Source of the DNA: Streptomyces sp. AC558_RSS880
GTDB lineage: Bacteria; Actinomycetota; Actinomycetes; Streptomycetales; Streptomycetaceae
Length of the DNA: 64,000 nt
Direction: 5' to 3'
Assembly: GCF_019049255.1 (NCBI RefSeq)
Contig: NZ_JAGMUJ010000040.1
Coordinates: forward strand, 62,001 to 126,000
In this document: one piece after another, positions 8,541-16,999 of the stretch
Layout of the letters: every line of letters begins with the position of its first letter
Position numbering within the stretch: the stretch's first letter is position 1
Notes under the pieces: generated by a model
The model's database searches: none
What the model saw: the letters and a program-made list of their open reading frames with translations, nothing else
Told to the model about the DNA's origin: nothing
Program-made: the position numbers and the translations under genes

Positions 8541-9907
8541 ATGCGTTCGAAGGAGCGGCGCAGTTCCCAGTCGGTGACCGCGGCGTCGAAGGCGTCGGTC
8601 TCGACGCGCGCCATGTTGCGGTAGTGCGCGACGACCTCGTCGCCGAAGGCCGCCTTGGCGATCGCGCTGTTCTCCCACAGCTCGGCGGCCTCGCGCAGGG
8701 TGGTGGGGACGTGCTCGAAGCCGGCGGTGTAGGCGTTGCCGGGACAGGGGTCGGGCAGCTCCAGCTTCCGCTCGACGCCGTACAGCCCGGCCGCGACCAT
8801 GCCGGCCACGGCGAGGTGCGGGTTGACGTCGCCGCCGGGCAGCCGGTTCTCGAACCGCAGGGAGCGGCCGTGGCCGACCACCCGCAGGGCGCAGGTGCGG
8901 TTGTCGTGCCCCCAGGCGACGGCGGTCGGGGCGAAGGAGCCCGGCTGGAACCGCTTGTAGGAGTTGATGTGCGGGGCGTAGAGCAGGGAGAACTCGCGGA
9001 GCGCGGCGAGCTGCCCGGCGAGGAAGTGGCGCATGACCTCGGACATGGCGTCCGGCTCCTCGGCGGAGTCCGGCATGGCGCTGTCACCGTCGAGGTCGGC
9101 GAGGGAGAGGTGGATGTGGCAGGAGTTGCCCTCGCGCTCGTTGTACTTGGCCATGAAGGTGAGCGAGACGCCCTCCTGGGCGGCGATCTCCTTGGCGCCG
9201 GTCTTGTAGATCGCGTGCTGGTCGCAGGTGACCAGGGCCTCGTCGTAGCGGAAGGCGATCTCGTGCTGGCCGGGGTTGCACTCGCCCTTGGCGGACTCCA
9301 CGGTGAGTCCGGCGCCGGCCATCTCGTTGCGGATGCGGCGCAGCAGGGGCTCGATGCGGCCGGTGCCGAGCACCGAGTAGTCGACGTTGTACTGGTTGGC
9401 GGGGGTGAGCCCGCGGTAGCCGGCGTCCCAGGCCTGTTCGTAGGTGTCCTTGAAGACGATGAACTCCAGCTCGGTGCCGACCTGGGCGGTGTAGCCGAGG
9501 GCGGCGAGGCGGTCCAGCTGGCGGCGCAGTATCTGCCGGGGGGCGGCGGCGACCGGGGTGCCGTCGGCCCAGGCGAGGTCGGCGACGACCATGGCGGTGC
9601 CCTCGTTCCAGGGCACCCGGCGCAGGGTGTCGAGGTCGGGGTACATGGCGAAGTCGCCGTAGCCGGTCTCCCAGGAGGACATGGCGTAGCCGTCGACGGT
9701 GTTCATGTCGGCGTCGACGGCGAGCAGGTAGTTGCAGCCCTCGGTGCCGTGCCGGAGCACCTCGTCGAGGAAGAAGCGCGCGGCGAACCGCTTGCCCTGG
9801 AGCCGCCCCTGCATGTCGGGGAAGGCCAGGACGACGGTGTCGATCTCACCGCCGGCGACGAGGGCGTGCAGCTCCTCGACGGAGAGCGGGGGTGTGCGGT
9901 CTGCCAC
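8537..9907 (-). CDS. glnA4: GlnA4-like gamma-glutamyl amine ligase (glutamine synthetase family)
   Basis: A 456-residue member of the glutamine synthetase superfamily, starting GTG at 9907 after a good GAGGAGG site. Metal and ATP elements are visible: GTELEFIVF, the NPGQHEI helix and HIHLS. There is no recognisable adenylylation-site tyrosine block (NLYDLP type), and RLPGGDVNPHLA replaces the usual C-terminal pattern, so this is a GS-like amine ligase and not GlnA. The position, beside an SDR, an aldehyde dehydrogenase, an APC permease and a PuuD-like hydrolase, matches the S. coelicolor GlnA4 locus, whose enzyme is known as a gamma-glutamylethanolamide synthetase. The ethanolamine substrate is therefore a strong inference, not something visible in sequence. 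Confidence 0.85.
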   Translation of the reverse strand: MADRTPPLSVEELHALVAGGEIDTVVLAFPDMQGRLQGKRFAARFFLDEVLRHGTEGCNYLLAVDADMNTVDGYAMSSWETGYGDFAMYPDLDTLRRVPWNEGTAMVVADLAWADGTPVAAAPRQILRRQLDRLAALGYTAQVGTELEFIVFKDTYEQAWDAGYRGLTPANQYNVDYSVLGTGRIEPLLRRIRNEMAGAGLTVESAKGECNPGQHEIAFRYDEALVTCDQHAIYKTGAKEIAAQEGVSLTFMAKYNEREGNSCHIHLSLADLDGDSAMPDSAEEPDAMSEVMRHFLAGQLAALREFSLLYAPHINSYKRFQPGSFAPTAVAWGHDNRTCALRVVGHGRSLRFENRLPGGDVNPHLAVAGMVAAGLYGVERKLELPDPCPGNAYTAGFEHVPTTLREAAELWENSAIAKAAFGDEVVAHYRNMARVETDAFDAAVTDWELRRSFERM

Positions 9908-9921
9908 GGGAGAGCCTCCTC

Positions 9922-9951
9922 GGCTTCTTCGGGCTTCTTCGGGCTTCTTCG
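9922..9951. repeat. Three 10-bp tandem repeats in the glnA4 leader
   Basis: GGCTTCTTCG is repeated three times head to tail (9922-9931, 9932-9941, 9942-9951). On the transcribed strand this is a purine-rich CGAAGAAGCC array ending about 14 bases before the GTG start and directly before the GAGGAGG site. It could be a slippage product, or it could affect translation of the ligase. Confidence 0.9.
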
Positions 9952-10012
9952 GTCGAGCCGGGAGCCATAAGGTATTGCCGAGAACCATTGCTTGGGAAGG
10001 GGGCACGGCCGA

Positions 10013-10747
10013 ATGCCGGAGGACGCGGTGGGCGCGGTCGGGGACCGCCTGGCGCCGGTGCTGCGGCAGGTCCGCGCGGGCAACGGCTTCGAGGAGGCGC
10101 TGGAGCAGATCCTCCAGGTGGTGCGGCTGGGCCTGGTGGCGGGCGGGGAGCGGCTGCCGGCCGAGCGGGAGCTGGCGGAACGGCTGGGGATCAGCCGGGT
10201 GACGCTGCGCGAGGTGCTGAAGGTGCTCCAGGACCAGGGCCTCGTGGAGTCGCGGCGCGGCCGGTACGGCGGAACGTTCGTGCTGCCCCGTCCGACGGAC
10301 ACCGGCGGGGAGGAGCTGCGGCGGCGGATCGCCGGGGTCGACATCGAGGACGTGCTGCGCTTCCGTGAGGTGCTGGAGGTGGGCGCGGCGGGACTGTGCG
10401 CGGCGCACGGGCTGGCGGAGGAGCAGGCGGCGCGGCTGCGCGAGGCCCTGTCCGGCACGCGGGAGGCGCCGCTGACGGAGTACCGGCGTCTGGACACGCT
10501 GTTCCACCTCACCCTGGCGGAGCTGTGCGGCTCGCCGACGCTGACCGCGCAGTACGCGGCGGTACGGGCGACGGTGAACGACCTGCTGGACTGCATCCCG
10601 CTGCTGGTGCGCAACCTGGAGCACTCCCAGCGGCAGCACACCGCGCTGGTCGAGGCCGTACTGGAGGGGGACGCGGACGGGGCGCGGGAGATGATGCGCG
10701 AGCACTGCGCGGGGACGGCCGCGCTGTTGCGGGGGTTCCTGGCGTGA
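10013..10747 (+). CDS. GntR/FadR-family transcriptional regulator of the glnA4 cluster
   Basis: A 244-residue regulator. The winged helix-turn-helix near residues 40-85 contains the GntR signature RLPAERELAERLGISRVTLREVL, broken here only as a description of its run, and RRGRYGGTFV forms the wing. An all-helical FCD ligand domain follows (EVLEVGAAGLCAA, then LDTLFHLTLAELCGS and later EHSQRQH with metal-binding-type histidines). ATG at 10013 is preferred because GGAAGGGGG sits 11 bases upstream; a TTG at 9992 is possible. It is divergent from glnA4 and upstream of the permease, so it probably represses or activates both directions in response to an organic acid or gamma-glutamyl intermediate. 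Confidence 0.85.
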   Translation: MPEDAVGAVGDRLAPVLRQVRAGNGFEEALEQILQVVRLGLVAGGERLPAERELAERLGISRVTLREVLKVLQDQGLVESRRGRYGGTFVLPRPTDTGGEELRRRIAGVDIEDVLRFREVLEVGAAGLCAAHGLAEEQAARLREALSGTREAPLTEYRRLDTLFHLTLAELCGSPTLTAQYAAVRATVNDLLDCIPLLVRNLEHSQRQHTALVEAVLEGDADGAREMMREHCAGTAALLRGFLA

Positions 10748-10891
10748 AGGTCCCCGGGGATGGGCACGGTTTACCGGGGATCGACGCAGAGGGCTTGCGC
10801 TGACGCCGTCCGCGCCACGAAGGTATGGGCCCACAAAGGTCTGGATCCGTTCCATTGCCCCCTCCGTCGCCGCCCCTTGGGGAGTCGCCTC

Positions 10892-12337
<1,446 letters not shown>

Positions 12338-12358
12338 GGCACGGGAAAGGTGATCGGC

Positions 12359-13126
12359 ATGACGGCCAGGCCACTCATCGGCATCAGCACGTACGCGGAG
12401 TCCGGTGTGCGCTGGGGAGTGTGGCGACTGGACGCCGCGCTGCTGCCGGCCGGCTATCCGCGGCTGGTGCAGCGGGCGGGCGGACTGGCCGCGATGCTCC
12501 CGCCGGACGCGCCGGAGCGGGCGGCGGCGACCGTGGCCCGGCTCGACGGCCTGGTCGTCGCGGGCGGCCCCGACGTGGAACCCGTCCACTACGGCGCCGA
12601 GCCCGACCCGCGCACCGGACCGCCCGCCCGGGCCAGGGACGCCTGGGAACTCGCCCTGATCGAGGCGGCCCTGGACCGCCGGATCCCGCTGCTGGGGATC
12701 TGCCGGGGCATGCAGCTGCTGAACGTCGCCCTGGGCGGCACCCTGGTCCAGCACATCGACGGCCACGCGGAGACCCCGGGTGTCTTCGGCCACCACCCGG
12801 TCAAGCCGGTCCCGGGCACGCTCTACGCCGACATCGCCCCGGAACAGACCTCCGTCCCCACTTACCACCACCAGTCGGTGGACCGCCTGGGCACCGGCCT
12901 GATCCCGTCGGCCTACGCGGAGGACGGCACGGTGGAGGCGATCGAACTCCCGGGACCCGCGTGGGTCCTGGGCGTCCAGTGGCACCCGGAAATGGGAAAC
13001 GACCTACGCGTCATGCAAGCCCTGGTCAAAGATATCCGCGGGCAGTCGTGCCGCTGGGGCGGCACGGGTGGGCGGTGGGGGTCCCCCCGCTCGAGCGAAG
13101 CCGAGAGTGGGGGAGGCACCCCGTGA
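12359..13126 (+). CDS. PuuD-like gamma-glutamyl amide hydrolase (class I amidotransferase fold)
   Basis: A 255-residue peptidase C26 protein. The nucleophile Cys lies in GICRGMQLLNV, with the His/Glu partner in VQWHPEM and the oxyanion-type VAGGPDVEP. PuuD-type enzymes release glutamate from gamma-glutamyl acids, which would close a cycle begun by GlnA4. ATG at 12359 has GGGAAAGG 8 bases before it. The last 30 or so residues (from about IRGQSCRW) are encoded by a dispersed repeat element and are not family sequence, so the natural C-terminus has probably been replaced by read-through. Confidence 0.85.
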   Translation: MTARPLIGISTYAESGVRWGVWRLDAALLPAGYPRLVQRAGGLAAMLPPDAPERAAATVARLDGLVVAGGPDVEPVHYGAEPDPRTGPPARARDAWELALIEAALDRRIPLLGICRGMQLLNVALGGTLVQHIDGHAETPGVFGHHPVKPVPGTLYADIAPEQTSVPTYHHQSVDRLGTGLIPSAYAEDGTVEAIELPGPAWVLGVQWHPEMGNDLRVMQALVKDIRGQSCRWGGTGGRWGSPRSSEAESGGGTP

Positions 13127-13142
13127 GCGCCGGGCTGCGCGA
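13038..13142 (+). repeat. Dispersed hairpin repeat, copy A (with a 40-bp internal block)
   Basis: A 37-base segment (13038-13074) is identical to the reverse complement of 57358-57394, and a 28-base segment (13115-13142) matches the reverse complement of 57326-57353 at 27 positions. In this copy the two are separated by 40 bases; in the other copy by 4. The first segment holds a hairpin (GTGCCGC-TGGG-GCGGCAC). The 40-base block holds another (CCCCC...GGGGG, about 13083-13113, around CTCGAGCGAAGC). Confidence 0.9.
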
Positions 13143-13169
13143 CCCACCCCCGCCCAGCCACGACAAGGC

Positions 13170-14111
13170 TCACCCCCGCGTCAGCGACAACAGATCCCGC
13201 GCCGGCCCGGTCGGCCGATGCCCCGTGGGCCACACCGCCCGCAGATCCCGGGCAAGGGCAATCCCATTGACAGGAATCCGCACCAGCCGCCGCATCGCCA
13301 GCTCCTCCCCCACCGCGAGCTCGCTCAACACCGCCGGCCCCGCCCCACCCACCGCCGCCGCCTTCACCGCCGTGGTCGAGGACAACTCGATCAACGGCCG
13401 GGCCAATCCGCCCAGCGCGGCGTCCAGCACCTGCCGCGTCCCGGATCCCTTCTCCCGCAGGATCAACGGCGTACTGGCCAGCTCCTCCGCCGCGAGCGGC
13501 CGCCGCCGACGGGCCCACGCGTGCGACGGCGCGGCCACCACGATCAGCCGGTCATGGGCGATCACCACCGAGTCCAGCCCACCCGGCACCGTGAGCCCTT
13601 CCACGAACCCCACGTCCGCCTCCCCCGACAGCAGCCGCTCCGCCACCGCCGCCGAGTTCCCGGCCAGCAGCGACACCGCCGTGTCCGGCCGGTCCGCGCG
13701 CAGCGCGAGCAGCCAGCCCGGCAGCAGGTACTCGGCGATCGTCATGCTCGCCGCCACCCGCAGCCGCGAGTCCCTGCGGTCCCGCAGCGCCTGCGCGCCC
13801 ACGTCGAAGGCCTCCGCCGCCTCCACGATCCGCCGCGCCCAGTCGGTGACCAGCGCCCCCGCGTCCGTCAGCCGCGACCCGCGCGGCGACCGGTCCACCA
13901 GGGCCACGCCGAGCTGCCGTTCCATCGACCGGACCCGGCTGCTGGCGGCGGGCTGGGTGATGCCCAGCTCCCGCGCCGCCCCGCCCAGACTCCCCAGTCG
14001 TGCCACCGCCAGCAGCAGCTCCAGCGCCCCGAGGTCCGGCACCCGGTGAGCCAGGGACCCCGGGCTCGCGGAGCGGTGCTCGGGATGGTCGTGGTCGTCC
14101 GTTCTGCTCAT
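13170..14111 (-). CDS. LysR-type transcriptional regulator
   Basis: A 313-residue LysR regulator. The N-terminal helix-turn-helix is ALELLLAVARLGSLGGAAREL...QPAASSRV, and a periplasmic-binding-fold effector domain fills the rest. Family architecture normally begins at VPDLGAL (GTG at 14042), so the first 23 residues from ATG 14111 may be untranslated leader. That matters because the ATG lies inside a perfect palindrome (14109-14125). It is divergent from the TDT transporter, its probable target. The effector cannot be predicted. Confidence 0.85.
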   Translation of the reverse strand: MSRTDDHDHPEHRSASPGSLAHRVPDLGALELLLAVARLGSLGGAARELGITQPAASSRVRSMERQLGVALVDRSPRGSRLTDAGALVTDWARRIVEAAEAFDVGAQALRDRRDSRLRVAASMTIAEYLLPGWLLALRADRPDTAVSLLAGNSAAVAERLLSGEADVGFVEGLTVPGGLDSVVIAHDRLIVVAAPSHAWARRRRPLAAEELASTPLILREKGSGTRQVLDAALGGLARPLIELSSTTAVKAAAVGGAGPAVLSELAVGEELAMRRLVRIPVNGIALARDLRAVWPTGHRPTGPARDLLSLTRG

Positions 14112-14125
14112 AAGCCCAGCTTATG
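14109..14125. promoter_or_regulatory. Palindromic operator, likely LysR-regulator site
   Basis: CATAAGC-CCA-GCTTATG is a perfect 7-bp inverted repeat in the divergent region, 23 bases before the GTG of the transporter and about 66 bases before the family-typical GTG start of the LysR gene. It contains the T-N11-A type symmetry expected of LysR sites. Its AT-rich arms stand out in the GC-rich surroundings. Confidence 0.6.
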
Positions 14126-14148
14126 CCGCCATAGAGGGGGGCTCCCTG

Positions 14149-15348
14149 GTGGCGGCGCTCCGCCGGTCCGACCGTATGACCATGGTCACCGCAACCCGGC
14201 CCCTGCCACCCCTTCCCCGTGCCACCGCACGGCCCCCGCGTACCGGCGCCCTCCGTCACCTCGGACCCAACTGGTACGCCTGCGTCATGGGCACCGCCGT
14301 CGTCGCCGGAGCGGGCGCCGCGCTCCCCGTGCACGCGCCCGGCTGGCACCCCTCCCTCACCGCTGTCTGGGCGCTGTCCCTCGTCCTCCTGGCGGTCCTG
14401 CTCGCCGCCCGCGCCCTGCACTGGGCCCGCCACCGCGACCGGGCCCGCGCCCACCTCCTCGATCCCGCCGTGGCCCCCTTCTACGGCTGCCTCTCCATGG
14501 CCCTGCTGGCCGTCGGCGGCGGCGCGCCCGTCCTCGGACGGGACTGGATCGGGCTGCGCGCGGCCGTCGCCCTCGACGCCGTGCTGTTCACCGCCGGTAC
14601 GGCCGTCGGGCTGGCCGCCGCCGTGGCCGTCCCGTACCTCATGGCCGTACGCCACCGGGTGACGGCGCGGGAGGCGACGCCCGCCTGGCTGCTGCCGCTG
14701 GTCGCGCCCATGGTGTCCGCCGCGCTCGGGCCCCGCCTGGTGCCGTACCTCCCGGAAGGCCAGCCCCGCGCGACCCTGTTGCTGGCCTGCTTCGCGATGT
14801 TCGGGCTCAGCCTCCTCGCGACCCTGATCACGCTGCCGCTGGTCTTCGGCCGGCTGCTCACCGGCGGTCCGCCGCCCCTCGCGCTCACCCCGACGCTGTT
14901 CCTGGTGCTCGGACCGCTCGGCCAGTCCACGACCGCGGCCGGCGCCTTCGCGGACGTGGCGCCGGGGGTGGTGCCGGCGCCGTACGACGAGGGGTTCGGG
15001 GTGTTCGCCGTCCTGTACGGGGTGCCCGTCATGGGCTTCGCGCTGCTGTGGCTCTGCCTCGCCACCGCCCATGTCGTACGGGCGTGGCGGCAGGGGATGC
15101 GCTTCGCGATGACGTGGTGGTCGTTCACCTTCCCGGTGGGCACCTGCGTCACCGGTGCCGGTGCCCTCGCCTCGCACACCGGGCTGGTCGTCTACGACGC
15201 GCTGGCGTTCACCCTGTACGCCCTGCTGGCCGGGGCCTGGGCCGTCGCCGCCTGGCACACGGCGCGCGGTCTGTTCAGCGGCGCGCTGCCCGCAGGGCCC
15301 GCCCCAGCACCGCCGGGGCCTCGGCCAGCGACGGACCGTACCAGGTGA
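14149..15348 (+). CDS. TDT-family (TehA/SLAC1-like) transporter
   Basis: A 399-residue membrane protein with about 10 hydrophobic helices. HLGPNWYACVMGTAVVA near residue 38 and the later GPLGQSTTAAGAF are typical of the tellurite-resistance/dicarboxylate transporter fold, which includes TehA, Mae1 and sulfite or anion exporters. GTG at 14149 follows GAGGGGGG by 8 bases; ATG 14176 lacks a site. The transported anion is unknown. It is probably controlled by the divergent LysR regulator. Its 3' end overlaps the convergent gene by 74 bp. Confidence 0.8.
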   Translation: MAALRRSDRMTMVTATRPLPPLPRATARPPRTGALRHLGPNWYACVMGTAVVAGAGAALPVHAPGWHPSLTAVWALSLVLLAVLLAARALHWARHRDRARAHLLDPAVAPFYGCLSMALLAVGGGAPVLGRDWIGLRAAVALDAVLFTAGTAVGLAAAVAVPYLMAVRHRVTAREATPAWLLPLVAPMVSAALGPRLVPYLPEGQPRATLLLACFAMFGLSLLATLITLPLVFGRLLTGGPPPLALTPTLFLVLGPLGQSTTAAGAFADVAPGVVPAPYDEGFGVFAVLYGVPVMGFALLWLCLATAHVVRAWRQGMRFAMTWWSFTFPVGTCVTGAGALASHTGLVVYDALAFTLYALLAGAWAVAAWHTARGLFSGALPAGPAPAPPGPRPATDRTR

Positions 15349-16003
15349 GGTGCCGGCCGTCGACGAGTGCGCAGGGCAGCCCGGGGAAGGCCTCCGGGCC
15401 GTCGTCGGCGGTGAAGCGGTAGGGCTCGTCGGGGAGCACGACGAGGTCCGGGTCCGCCGCGCGCAGCGCGTCGAGCGGGACGCGCGGATAGCGCTCCGGG
15501 TGGTGCGCGTACAGGTGGTCGACGCCGAGGCGGGAGAGCAGGTCGCCCGCGAAGGTGTCCCGGCCCAGCACCATCCAGGGCCGCCGCCAGACGGGCACGA
15601 CCGCCGTCCGGCGTTCCGCGGGCGGGGGCAGGGCCGCCCAGGCGGCCTCGGCCTCGTCCAGCCAGCGGGGGCGGGCGGGCACCCCGCACGCCGTCAGCAC
15701 CCGGTCCAGCTCGCGGAAGGCCTGGGGCAGCGTCCGCACCTCGGTCACCAGGACGTCGAGGCCCGCCGCGCGCAGGGCCGCCAGGTCGCTCTCGCGGTTC
15801 TCCTCCTCGTTGGCGACCACCAGCTCGGGGCCGAGGGCGACGATCCGGTCCACCTTCGGGTTCTTGGTGCCGCCGACGCGTACGACGTCCAGCCCGGCCG
15901 GACGCGTGCACCAGTCGGTGGCGCCGGCCAGGGAGCCGGGGGCGGAGAGCGCCACGGCCTCCGTCAGCGACGGGACGAGGGAGACGACCCTGACGGGACT
16001 CAT
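15275..16003 (-). CDS. BtuF/helical-backbone metal receptor-like protein, apparently cytoplasmic
   Basis: A 242-residue protein beginning RVVSLVPSLTEAVAL, the usual opening of the chelatase-like substrate-binding domain, followed by VGGTKNPKVDRIVALGPELVVANEEEN, another family hallmark. Relatives bind cobalamin or other metal chelates for ABC import. This one has no signal peptide or lipobox and no neighbouring ABC genes, so a binding role inside the cell or an orphan role is more likely than uptake. It is coupled to the upstream XRE-cupin gene by an ATGA overlap. Confidence 0.75.
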   Translation of the reverse strand: MSPVRVVSLVPSLTEAVALSAPGSLAGATDWCTRPAGLDVVRVGGTKNPKVDRIVALGPELVVANEEENRESDLAALRAAGLDVLVTEVRTLPQAFRELDRVLTACGVPARPRWLDEAEAAWAALPPPAERRTAVVPVWRRPWMVLGRDTFAGDLLSRLGVDHLYAHHPERYPRVPLDALRAADPDLVVLPDEPYRFTADDGPEAFPGLPCALVDGRHLTWYGPSLAEAPAVLGRALRAARR

Positions 16004-16569
16004 CGGCGCGGCTTGTCCCGCAGCGCCTCGATGTGGTCGGCGACGGCGACGACCAGCAGCCGTGTCTCCGGGACCGTGGCCCGCCAGCGGTGCCGGACGC
16101 CTCCGGTGAGGTACAGGGTGTCGCCGCGGCCGAGACGGTACGCGCGGCCCTCCGCCTCGATCTCCACGGCGCCGTCCGCCACGTACATCAACTGGTCGTT
16201 GCGGAACTGGAGTTCACGGCCGGCGTCATGGTCGCCGGTGAATTCGGAGGCGTGCATCTGGTGGTGACCGCGCACCAGGGAGCGCACCTGCGGTTCCGCC
16301 CACGGCTCGGCGCCCTCGGCGCGGACGACGTCCACGCTGCACGCCGGGTCGGCGGCTGCGAGGAGCTCCACGGCGGTGGTGCGCAGGGCGTCGGCGACCT
16401 TCTCCAGGGAGCTCTGGCTGGGACGCGCTCTTTCGTTCTCGATCTGGCTGAGGAACGGGACCGACAGGCCGCTGCGCTCGGCCACGACGGCGAGGGTGAG
16501 GTCGAGCGCGCGGCGTCGCCGCCGCACGGCCGCGCCCACCCGCAGGGGCTGTTCCTTGTGATCGCCCAT
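16000..16569 (-). CDS. XRE-cupin transcriptional regulator
   Basis: A 189-residue protein with an N-terminal XRE helix-turn-helix (LTLAVVAERSGLSVPFLSQIENERARPS) and a C-terminal cupin (GRELQFRNDQLMYVADGAVEIEAEG...GDTLYLTGGVRHRW). These regulators bind a small ligand in the cupin barrel. ATG at 16569 was chosen because GGAG lies 5 bases upstream and the sequence before it is low-complexity. It is co-directional and coupled with the metal-receptor-like gene, so it probably controls that gene. Confidence 0.85.
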   Translation of the reverse strand: MGDHKEQPLRVGAAVRRRRRALDLTLAVVAERSGLSVPFLSQIENERARPSQSSLEKVADALRTTAVELLAAADPACSVDVVRAEGAEPWAEPQVRSLVRGHHQMHASEFTGDHDAGRELQFRNDQLMYVADGAVEIEAEGRAYRLGRGDTLYLTGGVRHRWRATVPETRLLVVAVADHIEALRDKPRR

Positions 16570-16999
16570 CGCTCCGGCTCCCTCCTCCGCCGATCGTCCC
16601 GCGCCCCGCGCGCCGCCGGTCCGGCGCACTCCTTTTCGTGAGTTGTCTGCACCCTACGCATGTTCGGCAAACCGTTTCAGGCGCCTGTCACGTCGCCGTC
16701 ACACGCGACCGGCGCCGACCCGCCAGTTCGCGCCAGTCGCCCCACGGACCCCTCGTTCCTCCCGCGTGCGCGACAAAGGGTGTTCCCGCCATTGTTCCCC
16801 TCACCCGGCGGAAGGTCACGGGGAGGTTCGAGGAGGTTCGGGGAGAACATCACGCTGCGTGGTTGTCCGGATTCCCACCGTGCTCCCGCTCGGCCCCGGG
16901 CATGCCCGAGGGGCGCTCCGGACATGCCCGAGGGGCGGGCCCGGCCGCGCCGTCGGGTGCGGGTCCGGGCCCGCCCCTCGGGGGCGGCCGGTACGGCGG
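16570..16999. other. Intergenic region with no gene
   Basis: 430 bases between the XRE-cupin start and the end of the ABC permease gene. Reading frames here do not look like proteins. It contains the terminator at 16927-16982, and CATGCCCGAGGGGCG is directly repeated just before and within the terminator arm. Confidence 0.6.
16927..16982 (-). terminator. Rho-independent-type hairpin after the betaine ABC operon
   Basis: An 18-bp perfect stem (16927-16944 with 16965-16982, CCCGAGGGGCGGGCCCGG and its complement) with a 20-base loop begins 18 bases downstream of the permease stop. As usual in Streptomyces there is no U-tract. Confidence 0.75.
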
